The translations under genes and the position numbers were made by a program. The notes beneath the pieces were generated by a model, which had not been told where the DNA came from, did not search any database, and worked only from the letters and a program-made list of their open reading frames with translations. This document shows, piece after piece, positions 8,421-17,188 of a stretch of DNA of 55,850 bases. The first letter of the stretch is position 1. Every line of letters starts with the position of its first letter. Source of the stretch: Alphaproteobacteria bacterium (GTDB lineage: Bacteria; Pseudomonadota; Alphaproteobacteria; Rhodobacterales; Rhodobacteraceae); contig JAUIIR010000023.1 in assembly GCA_030431485.1 (NCBI GenBank), positions 1-55,850 of the forward strand, written 5' to 3'.

Positions 8421-9581
8421 TTGGAAAACCTGCAGCGCACAACTGAAATCCTGGCAGACTTGATTGCATTTCCAACAATCTCGGCGGACAGCAATTTCGA
8501 TATGATCCTGCACATGGCAGGTCTGCTTGAGGACGCTGGCGCGCGGTGCGAAGTGATGTCTTCGCCTTGTGGGACGAAGGCAAATCTATTCGGAACTTTG
8601 GGACCAGATAGGGATGGTGGCATTCTGCTCTCCGGTCATAGCGATGTGGTGCCGGTTGCGGATCAAGCCTGGACACGTGATCCGTTTTTTATGGACGCTG
8701 ATGATGGCCTACTGTACGGGCGCGGTACCTGCGACATGAAAGGTTTCATCGCTGCGACGTTGGCAATGGCGCCATATTTCGCAGAACTTGTGCAGGACAG
8801 ACCGGTGCACTTTGCGTTTACCTATGATGAGGAAGTTGGCTGCCTCGGCGCTCGTCAACTGGCCAATACGCTGGCAGAACGTGGTTTGATTCCCGGTGTT
8901 GCTATTATCGGTGAACCGACCGAAATGCGCATCATTGATGGACACAAGGGCTGCAACGAATACACGACACATTTCAATGGTCTGGCCGGACATGGATCTC
9001 TACCGGATCATGGCGTCAACGCTGTTGAGTATGCGGTTCGCTACGTGAATCATCTGCTCGGGCTCAAGGATGTCTTGCGCGCACGTGCCCCAAAGAATTC
9101 TCCTTTTGATCCGCCTTGGACGACTGTTAATGTTGGGGCTTTGATCGGTGGGGTCGCGCACAATGTGATTGCGCCGTCGGCGCATGTCGACTGGGAGATG
9201 CGCCCGGTTCAACCGGGCGATGCAGAGTTCGTAAAGGAAAGTTTGCAGCGCTATTGCGAAACGGAGCTTCTTCCCAAGATGCGGGAAGTTCATCCCGGCG
9301 CATATATCACAACCGATGTGATCGGCGAGGTCATTGGCCTTATTCCAACGGAAGAAAACGAAGCGCGGCGCATAGTATCCGAGCTGACTGGTGCCAATAG
9401 CAGTGACGTCGTCGCATTTGGTACAGAGGCTGGTCTGTTTCAGGCGCTTGGCACGGATGTTGTCGTCTGTGGACCGGGATCAATTGAGCAGGCGCACAAA
9501 GCGGACGAGTTTATCTCGGTCGAGCAGTTGGCGCAGTGTTTGGGAATGCTCGAACGGCTTGGAGAAAGGTTGCATGGCTGA
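8421..9581 (+). CDS. ArgE/DapE-type M20 deacetylase
   Basis: This 386-residue enzyme is a cytoplasmic dinuclear-zinc deacylase of the acetylornithine deacetylase group. Metal-site motifs are intact: SGHSDVVP, YGRGTCDMKG with the bridging Asp, DEEVGCLG with the catalytic Glu pair, GEPT and the dimerisation-domain His in AGHGSLPDHG. The start is TTG, supported by AAGGA about 8 bases upstream, and lies 4 bases after the M24 stop. In this setting it could remove acetyl from the product of the M24 enzyme, replacing the unrelated DoeB deacetylase. Ordinary arginine biosynthesis is the alternative, but the catabolic neighbours argue against it. Confidence 0.88.
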   Translation: MENLQRTTEILADLIAFPTISADSNFDMILHMAGLLEDAGARCEVMSSPCGTKANLFGTLGPDRDGGILLSGHSDVVPVADQAWTRDPFFMDADDGLLYGRGTCDMKGFIAATLAMAPYFAELVQDRPVHFAFTYDEEVGCLGARQLANTLAERGLIPGVAIIGEPTEMRIIDGHKGCNEYTTHFNGLAGHGSLPDHGVNAVEYAVRYVNHLLGLKDVLRARAPKNSPFDPPWTTVNVGALIGGVAHNVIAPSAHVDWEMRPVQPGDAEFVKESLQRYCETELLPKMREVHPGAYITTDVIGEVIGLIPTEENEARRIVSELTGANSSDVVAFGTEAGLFQALGTDVVVCGPGSIEQAHKADEFISVEQLAQCLGMLERLGERLHG

Positions 9582-10254
9582 TGGCACGGGCGATCCAGGA
9601 CTAACGGTGAAGGATCGTCATGCTGCGATGCATGCGGCCCTGCGGCAACGCATTTGCCTCTTGGATTATCCACCCGGCATGCAGCTTTCCGAAATCGCCT
9701 TGGCTAATGAATTCGGTACGAGCCGAACTCCAATGCGTCGCGTTTTGGCGCGTCTTGAAGAAGAGGGGCTTGTGCAATCGGTGCATGGGGTCGGCACGAT
9801 CGTGACTGATGCCAATATCACCGAATTGGAGCAGGCTTATCGGCTGCGTGTAGAATTGACTGCGTTGACGGGAGTACTGGACCCGGTAATGCCGGATGCA
9901 CTGTTTCTTGAACGTTTGAAGGACTTGATTGACCGAGCCGGGCAGATGGTTGCCTCGGGAACGCCCAAGAGTTTCACGCAACTTGATATGGACGTGTTTC
10001 AGGCCTTGCTTGAACTGACAGAAAATGCACCGCTTCGGCATGTGTTGGAACGCTTGTACTACCAGACAAAGCGTCTTTGGCTTGTCCGGGCGATCAAAGC
10101 AGAATTGGACCTTGAAGAGGAATACAGGGTCTTCCTGCATGAACTCGAAGCTATCCACATTGCTTTGAAATCGGGTGATTTGACTGCCGTTGCACAAATT
10201 CAACGGGCGCACATTTCGATGAGTTTCAATCGTCTTTTGCATCATCGGAACTAA
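9574..10254 (+). CDS. GntR-family transcriptional regulator (FadR/FCD subgroup)
   Basis: This is a 226-residue regulator. An N-terminal winged helix (about residues 15-75, with LSEIALANEFGTSRTPMRRVLARLEEEG as the recognition region) is followed by an all-helical FCD effector domain. The ATG at 9574 overlaps the deacetylase stop by 8 bases and follows GGAGAAAGG. It is co-transcribed with the M24 and M20 genes and probably controls them and the divergent aminotransferase. The effector is unknown; a pathway intermediate such as a diamino acid is likely. Confidence 0.88.
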   Translation: MADGTGDPGLTVKDRHAAMHAALRQRICLLDYPPGMQLSEIALANEFGTSRTPMRRVLARLEEEGLVQSVHGVGTIVTDANITELEQAYRLRVELTALTGVLDPVMPDALFLERLKDLIDRAGQMVASGTPKSFTQLDMDVFQALLELTENAPLRHVLERLYYQTKRLWLVRAIKAELDLEEEYRVFLHELEAIHIALKSGDLTAVAQIQRAHISMSFNRLLHHRN

Positions 10255-10289
10255 ACGCGGCCCGTGCGGAAACAGAGCTATAAAGTCGC

Positions 10290-11324
10290 CTACGACCGTC
10301 GATGCCTGATTGCGAATAGCGGAAGAAGAACACCTAGAATGGTTAGACGAAACACGTGGTGAGCTGCGACCAGCGCCGGTTCCAGCCCGGTTTCGATTGA
10401 CAGTGCTGCCATGACTTCAACCCCGCCCGGCGCAAACGCCAGAAACAATGCGGCGGGCGGCAAGCCGATCAAAACGGCGGCAATATAAGCGCCCCCCGCT
10501 GCAATCAGACAGCCTGCGACAGTACTCAAAAGGCCCGCGAGGAACGCGCTTTTGAGCAAGGATCGATCGACACCGCCAAAACGTGAGCCAATCAGTGATC
10601 CCATACACACGAAGGCCATGATGGTCATCCAGGCGGGTGCAGCACCAGTCACCAACCCTGTCCCGTGAGTCACGGCTGATACAGTCATTGCGCCAATAAG
10701 AAGTGGTGCGGGTACAGATAATTTTTGCAACCCCAAACCAACGGCAAGCGAGAAGATCAAAAGCAGGCCAAGGTCGAAAATCGGGCTTGTTCCTTGACTT
10801 GCAAAGGTTGCTGTACCGGTTACCCCCCATAGAGAGATCAGGACCGGAACCATCAGAGTGAGCAAGAAGACCCGTACGGTCTGAACCAGAACCACCTGTG
10901 GGACATCTGCCTTGAGATCAGTTGCCAGTCCCAAGACAAAGGTCAGGTGTCCTGGCGCCGCAGACAGGAACGCCGTGACAGCGCGATGTCCGAACAAGTG
11001 TCTTAACGCAAATGGCACAACGATCATTATCGCTATTAGGGTTAATGTCAGAATCATTAGCGAGATCGGCCAAGTCAGGGCTGCGGATATCACATCCGGC
11101 GTCACCGTGCTCCCGATCTGTGCGCCAATCACCAGAAACATGATTTGGCATAGGCGCAGTGGGATTTCTGTCCGCCACCCAAGAAGTGTGACAAGTGCGA
11201 CGGTTGTCGCTGGGCCGGTGACGGTTGCAGCCGGAAATCCGATAATATGGAAAAGCACCGCACCGATCGCGCCGATCAGAACGGTTGGAATGACAGGCGG
11301 AAGCCTTCGGTTAAATTCCCTCAT
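10290..11324 (-). CDS. AbrB-family membrane protein (putative transporter/regulator)
   Basis: This hydrophobic protein of about 344 residues consists of two similar halves. Each has a membrane block of the AbrB family (once misnamed ammonia monooxygenase), for example APGHLTFVLGLA and APGGVEVMAALS. The family's function is poorly known. The ATG at 11324 overlaps the citryl-CoA-lyase-like gene by 14 bases; an upstream extension in the same frame runs through that gene and is unlikely. It is last in the tct operon, so a role in transport of the same acid or its product is plausible. That role is inferred only from position. Confidence 0.8.
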   Translation of the reverse strand: MREFNRRLPPVIPTVLIGAIGAVLFHIIGFPAATVTGPATTVALVTLLGWRTEIPLRLCQIMFLVIGAQIGSTVTPDVISAALTWPISLMILTLTLIAIMIVVPFALRHLFGHRAVTAFLSAAPGHLTFVLGLATDLKADVPQVVLVQTVRVFLLTLMVPVLISLWGVTGTATFASQGTSPIFDLGLLLIFSLAVGLGLQKLSVPAPLLIGAMTVSAVTHGTGLVTGAAPAWMTIMAFVCMGSLIGSRFGGVDRSLLKSAFLAGLLSTVAGCLIAAGGAYIAAVLIGLPPAALFLAFAPGGVEVMAALSIETGLEPALVAAHHVFRLTILGVLLPLFAIRHRRS

Positions 11325-12090
11325 AAGTCCATCTGTAGGCAGGCGGTGTCGGACCCTTGTTCCGTCCTCCTTGTTCCATTTGTTCCCAAGCATGCGCAAG
11401 GATGCCGACTGACCGGGAGAGACCAAAAAAGCCGCGTGCCAAGGGGGCAGGGCACCCAAGTTCCGCGTATATGACGGCTGTTGCGCCATCAATGTTCATG
11501 GGAACCGGTTTGCTATGTTCTTCAGTCAGCCGGTTCTCAATCGCGCGCCCGATTTCTGCGAACTTACCCGTGACTGCGCCTGCGTCGGCCGCCTCGTCCA
11601 CCAAAGCAAGCAGGCGTGGGGCACGGGGATCGACAGGTTTGTGAAACCTATGGCCAAACCCCGGAATGAATTTTCCGTTCAAGGCCCGCCATTTGTCGAG
11701 ACACTCGACAAGATTCCGCAGGCCTGCGCTATCAATTTCGCGATACAGGCCGACTGCCTGTTCCCCTGCGCCGCCGTGGACGTCGCCCAACATGTTGAGA
11801 CCAGTCGCCATTGCGGATTGTAAGCCGATGCCGCATGTCGATGCCATACGAGCGGCGGCAATGGATGGCGCTTGTGGGCCGTGATCGACAGCCGAGACCA
11901 AAGCGGCCTCAAAAAGGTCAGCACGAGGTCCCGAGATGTCCTCTCCCAGTACCATCAACCAGATCATTTTCGCGAAGCTCGTGCTTCCGATCAGGTCTTG
12001 AACCGGTTGCCCGCGGAGATGAATTCGGCCCGGTTCCATGTCGATGATCTTTGTGCGCCACCAATCCGCGACATCGTTGTCAGTCGTCAA
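11311..12090 (-). CDS. Citrate synthase-fold citryl-CoA lyase-like protein
   Basis: This 259-residue protein is a short member of the citrate synthase superfamily, much shorter than the roughly 430 residues of true citrate synthase. The three catalytic positions can be recognised: His105 in GDVHGGAGE, His147 in GFGHRFHK and Asp201 in NIDGA. Short forms of this kind include citryl-CoA lyase, which splits citryl-CoA into acetyl-CoA and oxaloacetate. The start is TTG, overlapping the upstream TGA as TTGA, with a strong GAGGAGG 7 bases before it. Lying between a CoA-transferase gene and a tricarboxylate transporter, it is a good candidate for the cleavage step of CoA-activated citrate or a homologue. 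No activity is shown. Confidence 0.75.
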   Translation of the reverse strand: MTTDNDVADWWRTKIIDMEPGRIHLRGQPVQDLIGSTSFAKMIWLMVLGEDISGPRADLFEAALVSAVDHGPQAPSIAAARMASTCGIGLQSAMATGLNMLGDVHGGAGEQAVGLYREIDSAGLRNLVECLDKWRALNGKFIPGFGHRFHKPVDPRAPRLLALVDEAADAGAVTGKFAEIGRAIENRLTEEHSKPVPMNIDGATAVIYAELGCPAPLARGFFGLSRSVGILAHAWEQMEQGGRNKGPTPPAYRWTYEGI

Positions 12091-13295
12091 ATAACGCCCT
12101 CCTCGCGCAGCGTTTCAATGTAAGCCTGACTGTAGCCCAGCCGTGCCAGAATCGGGGCTGAGTCTCGACCCAATTCGGGTGGCGGCGTTGTAACCGTCGG
12201 TCGCTTCCCATCAAGAAGAACTCCGACAGTCGCAATGTCCACATTTCGGTTGGCTCCTGGAACGTTCTTGAAGCTGCTGATAAAATCCCGTCCAGAGACC
12301 TGCGGATGTCTTAGTGCTTCCGGAACAGTAAGGACAGCTCCTGCCGGGACGCCGATTGTGTTGAGTTCATCGGCCCAATCTTGCGCCCTTCTTGTGGTCA
12401 GGACTGTCTCGAGTTCCGCCTTCAGGCGAAACCTGTTGGTTTTGCGATCTTCACGCGTCTGGAAGGCTTTTTCGGTAAGAAGGTCCTCACGCCCAATGTG
12501 ATGGGCCAAGGCAATCCATTGCTCATCCTTGTTGGCCGCAATATTGATCAAGCCATCTGCGCATTGGAACGCGCCGGACGGGGCCGAGGTTGGGTTTTCA
12601 TTGCCTTGCGGAGTTGGGGTAACGCCGCCAACCAAATGGTTCGACACCACCCATCCCATCGTGGCCAGAACGGACTCAAGCATAGACACATCAATAAAGG
12701 TTCCGCGTGGTTCGGCGTTTAGCGCGGAACAGATTGCCATTGCTGCCGTCAAGCCGCCAACGGTGTCGGCGAGTGGATACCCTACACGCAGCGGCGCGCT
12801 ATCCGGATTACCGGTAATCGACATCACGCCGGACAGTCCCTGCACAATCTGATCATAGGCTGGGCTCGTCGCCAAGGGCCCGGTCTGTCCAAACCCCGAA
12901 ATCGCGCAATAAATCAAATTTGGGTTGACTGCCTTCAGAACCTCATACCCGATCCCAAGCCTGTCCATCACACCCGGTCGATAGTTTTCCACCAATACGT
13001 CCGCGTCTCGCACCAGCTTTTTGAGGATATCTGCGCCGCGTGTATCTTTCAGATTGAGGGTCAGTGAACTTTTGCCTGCATTCTGAGCCAAAAAGCTGAT
13101 GCCCATGCCTTTGGCAGACAGGTCCGGATCGGACCCGAGATTTCTGGCCAGGTCTCCTTTGCCGACAGCTTCTACTTTGATCACCTCGGCGCCTAGATGC
13201 GCCAATTGATGGCAGGCGAAGGGGCCGGCCAACACATTGGTAAGATCAAGAACCCGGACCCCGCTAAGGGGTCCGGGTGTAATTTCAGTCGCCAT
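12087..13295 (-). CDS. Class III (CaiB/BaiF) CoA-transferase
   Basis: This 402-residue enzyme belongs to the formyl-CoA/carnitine CoA-transferase family. The N-terminus GVRVLDLTNVLAGPFA is typical, and Asp177 in YPLADTVGG fits the acyl-anhydride-forming aspartate. The ATG at 13295 with GAAGG upstream overlaps the tctA stop by 11 bases. The family moves CoA between carboxylic acids, for example from succinyl-CoA. With a tricarboxylate transporter before it and a citryl-CoA-lyase-like gene after it, activation of citrate or a methylated analogue is the likely job. The acceptor acid is inferred from context. Confidence 0.85.
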   Translation of the reverse strand: MATEITPGPLSGVRVLDLTNVLAGPFACHQLAHLGAEVIKVEAVGKGDLARNLGSDPDLSAKGMGISFLAQNAGKSSLTLNLKDTRGADILKKLVRDADVLVENYRPGVMDRLGIGYEVLKAVNPNLIYCAISGFGQTGPLATSPAYDQIVQGLSGVMSITGNPDSAPLRVGYPLADTVGGLTAAMAICSALNAEPRGTFIDVSMLESVLATMGWVVSNHLVGGVTPTPQGNENPTSAPSGAFQCADGLINIAANKDEQWIALAHHIGREDLLTEKAFQTREDRKTNRFRLKAELETVLTTRRAQDWADELNTIGVPAGAVLTVPEALRHPQVSGRDFISSFKNVPGANRNVDIATVGVLLDGKRPTVTTPPPELGRDSAPILARLGYSQAYIETLREEGVI

Positions 13296-14808
13296 CGGCC
13301 ACGCCTTCAGCCCGTTTGCGCGCGCGGTAGCCTCGGTAGCTCGGCAAAACAACGAGAATAACTGCCAACGCCAGAAGCCCCATCGTCATCGGACGTTCAA
13401 GGATGAAGTCGAAGCCGCGATAAAGCTGCATCGCCCGGGCAAAGTTGTTTTCGAGCATTGTGCCAAGGATGAACCCGATCAGGAGCGGTGCCAGCGGGAA
13501 ATCTGCAAATCGCAGGATCGTCGCAACCACGCCAAAACCAACCAAAATCAGCAGTTCGGTTGAATTGTTTTGACCGAGGTAGCTACCCATCAGAGTGAAG
13601 AACAGAATGAATGGGATCAGGAATGTGCGCGGGATCGTCAGGATCTTGGCGATATAGGGGATCAACGGCAAGTTGAGGATCAACAAAACAAGGTTGCCCA
13701 GATACATTGAGATGATGACGGCCCAGAACACTTCTGGTGTATCTGTCATCAACCGAGGACCGGGGGTCACATTCAAGGCCAAGAGCGCTCCAAGAAGAAT
13801 AGCTGTTGTCCCTGACCCAGGTATCCCCAAGGTCAACAAAGGCACGAAAGAACCTGTGCAGGCTGCGTTGTTTGCCGTTTCAGGGGCTGCCAAACCTTTG
13901 ATTGAGCCTTTGCCAAACTCTTCCTGTTCAGCGCCTTTGGCAATGTTTCGCTCTACCGCGTAGCCCAAGAACGATGCGATGGTTGCGCCAGCGCCGGGGA
14001 GAACTCCGATGAAGAAGCCTTGGAGCGATTGTCTTCCGACAACCGGAGCTATGGTGCGCGCTTCGCTGCGTGTGATCCGCATGCCAGTGATCTTGCCGCT
14101 GTCATCGCTTGATCCGCTTGCTGCGCGAGCGGGGTTCATTACAAGAAACAACGCTTCGGGCAGCGCAAACATCGCCATCGCCAATGTGATGAAGGAAAAG
14201 CCTGACTGAAGGTCCATCATTCCGAATGTGAAGCGCGGCATGTTGGACAGTGCTCCTTCGCCTACGGTTCCAAGCATCAAGCCAAGGATGGTCATCATCA
14301 GCGCTTTGGCCACCTGGCCGGTTCCCGCGAAGGCAGCGATTGCCGAAAGGCCGACGACCATCAAGGCGAAGTACTCTGCTGAATGGAACAGCAAGGCAAC
14401 CGTTGAGAGCGCTGGGGCAAAGATCATCAAAAGGATTGCACCTATGGTCCCACCGGCAAAGCTGGCAATGGCGGCGATGGTCAGCGCTTTGCCAGCTTGT
14501 CCTTTGCGGGCCATTGGGTATCCGTCGAAGCTGGTCGCAACGGTGCCTGCAACCCCCGGTGCATTGAGCAGGATCGACGACGTTGAGCCGCCGAAAATCG
14601 CTCCATAATAGACGCCGGACAATAGGATCAACGCAGCGGTTGGGTCGCCAATACCAATGGCGACCGGGATCATAATCGCAATGATCGACATGGGCCCAAG
14701 CCCGGGCAGCATTCCGATCAACGTGCCAATGACACAACCCATCACAACCATGATCAGGTTGAACGGTGTCACCGCTGCCGTCAGGCCGACGAGAATTCCT
14801 TCGAGCAT
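13285..14808 (-). CDS. tctA: Tripartite tricarboxylate transporter, large permease TctA
   Basis: This is a 507-residue integral membrane protein with about twelve helices. It carries the TctA signature GMLPGLGPMSIIAIMIPVAIG near residue 33 and a second GVLPGAGATIASFLGY motif in the other half. It forms the translocation path of a secondary, binding-protein-dependent importer. The ATG follows AAGGGGGG, and the gene begins 12 bases after tctB. Confidence 0.93.
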   Translation of the reverse strand: MLEGILVGLTAAVTPFNLIMVVMGCVIGTLIGMLPGLGPMSIIAIMIPVAIGIGDPTAALILLSGVYYGAIFGGSTSSILLNAPGVAGTVATSFDGYPMARKGQAGKALTIAAIASFAGGTIGAILLMIFAPALSTVALLFHSAEYFALMVVGLSAIAAFAGTGQVAKALMMTILGLMLGTVGEGALSNMPRFTFGMMDLQSGFSFITLAMAMFALPEALFLVMNPARAASGSSDDSGKITGMRITRSEARTIAPVVGRQSLQGFFIGVLPGAGATIASFLGYAVERNIAKGAEQEEFGKGSIKGLAAPETANNAACTGSFVPLLTLGIPGSGTTAILLGALLALNVTPGPRLMTDTPEVFWAVIISMYLGNLVLLILNLPLIPYIAKILTIPRTFLIPFILFFTLMGSYLGQNNSTELLILVGFGVVATILRFADFPLAPLLIGFILGTMLENNFARAMQLYRGFDFILERPMTMGLLALAVILVVLPSYRGYRARKRAEGVADGD

Positions 14809-14820
14809 CTCACGCCCCCC

Positions 14821-15312
14821 TTACATAAAGATGCCGGGCCAAGGGCGCAGGAAGATTCCGAGCACCTCTTGTACTAGATACCAGATCGACCCAGCCGCAA
14901 CGGCAGTCACGGGGATCAGAATGTGGAAGCGGCGTTCTCCGAGAATAACCGCTCCGACGACAAGAAATGCGATGGTCGAGCCGACGAAACCCAAAGGCCT
15001 TAGCGTGAGCGCATATGCAACCATCAAACCGAGCAACGCCAATGCTTGTCCAATGTGATAGTCACCCAGACGATTAAGGTCGATAGCACCATCCTTGGCA
15101 GCGTCGGACTCGGCTTTTGGCTTTGATGTCAACAACACGACAAGACCGACGACTATGCCGAGTATGGTCAGGATTTTGGGGAAGGTTGATGGCCAAACTG
15201 GATTGCGCCTGAGAATTGGCGGCAATTGGTCGTCCATTGTGAAAAAGGCCGCATATCCATAGACGCAACACAAAGCGACAAAGGCCAATGCGATCCAGCG
15301 ATCAAGCGCCAT
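14821..15312 (-). CDS. tctB: Tripartite tricarboxylate transporter, small subunit TctB
   Basis: This 163-residue protein has four predicted membrane helices, the usual size and layout of TctB, the poorly conserved partner of TctA. GGAGGG precedes the ATG. It lies between tctC and tctA and is separated from tctC by a 117-bp gap with two strong hairpins. Confidence 0.88.
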   Translation of the reverse strand: MALDRWIALAFVALCCVYGYAAFFTMDDQLPPILRRNPVWPSTFPKILTILGIVVGLVVLLTSKPKAESDAAKDGAIDLNRLGDYHIGQALALLGLMVAYALTLRPLGFVGSTIAFLVVGAVILGERRFHILIPVTAVAAGSIWYLVQEVLGIFLRPWPGIFM

Positions 15313-15348
15313 CTCTCAACCCTCCACGACGTAATTGAAGTTTGTATG

Positions 15349-15421
15349 TGGCGGATGCCTTTTGGTTGTTTGGCCCAACCGGACATCCGCCATTGATTTG
15401 ATGTGATCCTACAGGATCACA
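15349..15421 (-). promoter_or_regulatory. Two stable hairpins between tctC and tctB
   Basis: Directly after the tctC stop, TGTGATCC-TACA-GGATCACA (15402-15421) forms a perfect 8-bp stem. A second stem, TGGCGGATG / CATCCGCCA (15349-15357 with 15384-15392), encloses an inner GGTTG/CAACC stem. Neither is followed by a clear T-run. They look like 3'-end-protecting or attenuating structures that favour tctC mRNA over the permease genes. Confidence 0.6.
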
Positions 15422-15429
15422 GCAGTGCC

Positions 15430-16416
15430 TCAGAGGAAACCGAGTTCGCGCATCAGATCGCCGATTTGCTTTTCCTGACTTTCGAGGAAGGTTTTGAACT
15501 CGTCGCCCGGACGGAAGATGTTAACCAGGCCCATGCGTGCTCGGACTTCTTCCCACTCAGGAGTTTCCATCATGGCAGCCAGCATGTCCTGATATTCGGT
15601 CAGCTTGTCGTCCGGCAGGCCCGGAGCTGCAAAGAAACCGCGCCAGTTCACGAACTGAGCGTCGATGCCTTGCTCGGCAAAGGTCGGAGCGTCTTCAAAT
15701 GCAGGAACGCGTTCGGGTGCTGTCACGCCCAAAATGCGGACTTCGCCCTGTTCTGCAAGGGCAACAGCTTCGGAGAAGCCGGTTGAGAGCGCGTCAATCT
15801 CGCCGGACAGGAGTCCGGCCATCGCCTCGCCGCCTGCATCATAGCCAATATAGTTGAATGCAGTTGGGTCCTCACCCGCTGCCTGCATCACGATGGCCGC
15901 CACAAGGTGGTCCATACCGCCAGGGACCGAACCGCCACCAATGGCGAAATCGGCTGCATTCTCACGGTACATCGCAAGCGCGTCATCCATCGAATTTATC
16001 GGGCTGTCTGCGGATACGACCAGCGCTGCGTAGTCACCGACGGTACCTGCAACCAATGTTAGATCGCGGAAGCTTTGTGAGATTTCGCCTGTCAGTGCAC
16101 GGATGACGATCGGCGTCGAGTTGACCATCAGCGTGCCGTGGCTGCTTGCGGCGTTTTCGATCAGGTTGCCGATGGCAACACCGCCACCGCCGCCCGACAT
16201 GTTTTCAAATGTCGCCGTTCCCACGAGCCCGGAATTGACGAGCGCTTCGCCAGTGCCGCGTGCTGTGCCGTCCCATCCGCCACCTGCGCCACCAGGAATC
16301 AGAAAATGCACGGATTCCATTTTTTGATGTCCACCGGCAAAAGCAACGCCAGACATGGCAACGGTTGCAGTGGCCGCAGCGATAAGCGTACGGCGTGACC
16401 ACTCAAGAGTGTTCAT
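15430..16416 (-). CDS. tctC: Tricarboxylate-binding protein TctC (Bug family)
   Basis: This 328-residue periplasmic binding protein has a signal peptide (about residues 1-27, with an RR pair at 8-9). The ligand-site motif of TctC/Bug proteins, FLIPGGAGGGWD, lies near residue 38. The ATG follows GGGAGG by about 7 bases. It is the first gene of a six-gene minus-strand operon and is divergent from tctD across a 103-bp promoter region. Citrate or another tricarboxylate is the expected ligand, but Bug proteins bind many acids. Confidence 0.92.
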   Translation of the reverse strand: MNTLEWSRRTLIAAATATVAMSGVAFAGGHQKMESVHFLIPGGAGGGWDGTARGTGEALVNSGLVGTATFENMSGGGGGVAIGNLIENAASSHGTLMVNSTPIVIRALTGEISQSFRDLTLVAGTVGDYAALVVSADSPINSMDDALAMYRENAADFAIGGGSVPGGMDHLVAAIVMQAAGEDPTAFNYIGYDAGGEAMAGLLSGEIDALSTGFSEAVALAEQGEVRILGVTAPERVPAFEDAPTFAEQGIDAQFVNWRGFFAAPGLPDDKLTEYQDMLAAMMETPEWEEVRARMGLVNIFRPGDEFKTFLESQEKQIGDLMRELGFL

Positions 16417-16479
16417 TGGTTATCCTCCCATTTGACAGGCGGTCCTCTCCCGCCCATGTTCGTACTTCACCACACAAAG

Positions 16480-16496
16480 CTGACAGAAGCCTGACA
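16480..16496. promoter_or_regulatory. Candidate TctD operator (11-bp-spaced direct repeats)
   Basis: CTGACA occurs twice (16480-16485 and 16491-16496), start to start 11 bp, in the divergent tctC/tctD promoter region. OmpR/PhoB-type regulators such as TctD commonly bind direct repeats with this spacing. Confidence 0.45.
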
Positions 16497-16519
16497 CGGT
16501 GCCACGAGGGAGGAACGGG

Positions 16520-17188
16520 GTGCGCTATCTTTTGGTGGAGGACAATTTGGAGTTGGCAGACGCTATTGTCGGTAGGTTGGCTTTGGATGGCCATGCTGTC
16601 GACCATGCGGCCAGACTCGCAGACGCGGAAGATTGTCTTTCCGCGGCACAATATGACCTCATCCTATTGGATGTGATGTTGCCTGATGGTGACGGACGGG
16701 ATTTCCTTGCGCGCAGCAGATCGCATCTCGTAACCCCAGTGATCGTGTTGACCGCACGGTCGCAAGTGTCCGACCGGGTTGGGGCGTTGGATCAAGGAGC
16801 GGACGACTACATCACCAAGCCGTTCGACTTTTCAGAGCTCGAAGCGCGTTGCCGCGCCGTTCTGCGTCGTCGCGGCGGTGAGGCGCGGAACGAGATCCAT
16901 CTGGGCGACGCTGTATTTGATCCTCTTTCGGGAACTTTGAGGCACGGGAGCGAGACTATAGATTTGCGCAATCGTGAAATTCGTCTTCTTGAGGTTTTCG
17001 CCCGGCATAAGGGACAAATCCTTTCCAAGGGTCAGTTGATGGATCGACTTTTTTCATATGACGCGGAAGTGACGGAAAACGCGATTGAGGTCTATGTCGG
17101 GCGTTTGCGGCGTCGGATCGACGGCATGGGCTTGCGGATCGAGACTGTTCGAGGTCTTGGATATCGGATGGAGACCGGCCAAGCGTGA
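16520..17188 (+). CDS. tctD: OmpR-family response regulator TctD-like
   Basis: This is a 222-residue response regulator. The receiver domain (1-115) has the acidic pair in VEDN, phospho-acceptor Asp51 in LLDVMLPDGDG and the conserved Lys in YITKPFD. The winged-helix DNA-binding domain (about 125-220) ends with the EVYVGRLRRRID..RGLGYR signature. I chose the GTG at 16520 because GAGGGAGGAA sits just upstream. The gene overlaps the kinase gene as GTGA. Divergence from tctC indicates control of the tricarboxylate operon. Confidence 0.88.
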   Translation: MRYLLVEDNLELADAIVGRLALDGHAVDHAARLADAEDCLSAAQYDLILLDVMLPDGDGRDFLARSRSHLVTPVIVLTARSQVSDRVGALDQGADDYITKPFDFSELEARCRAVLRRRGGEARNEIHLGDAVFDPLSGTLRHGSETIDLRNREIRLLEVFARHKGQILSKGQLMDRLFSYDAEVTENAIEVYVGRLRRRIDGMGLRIETVRGLGYRMETGQA

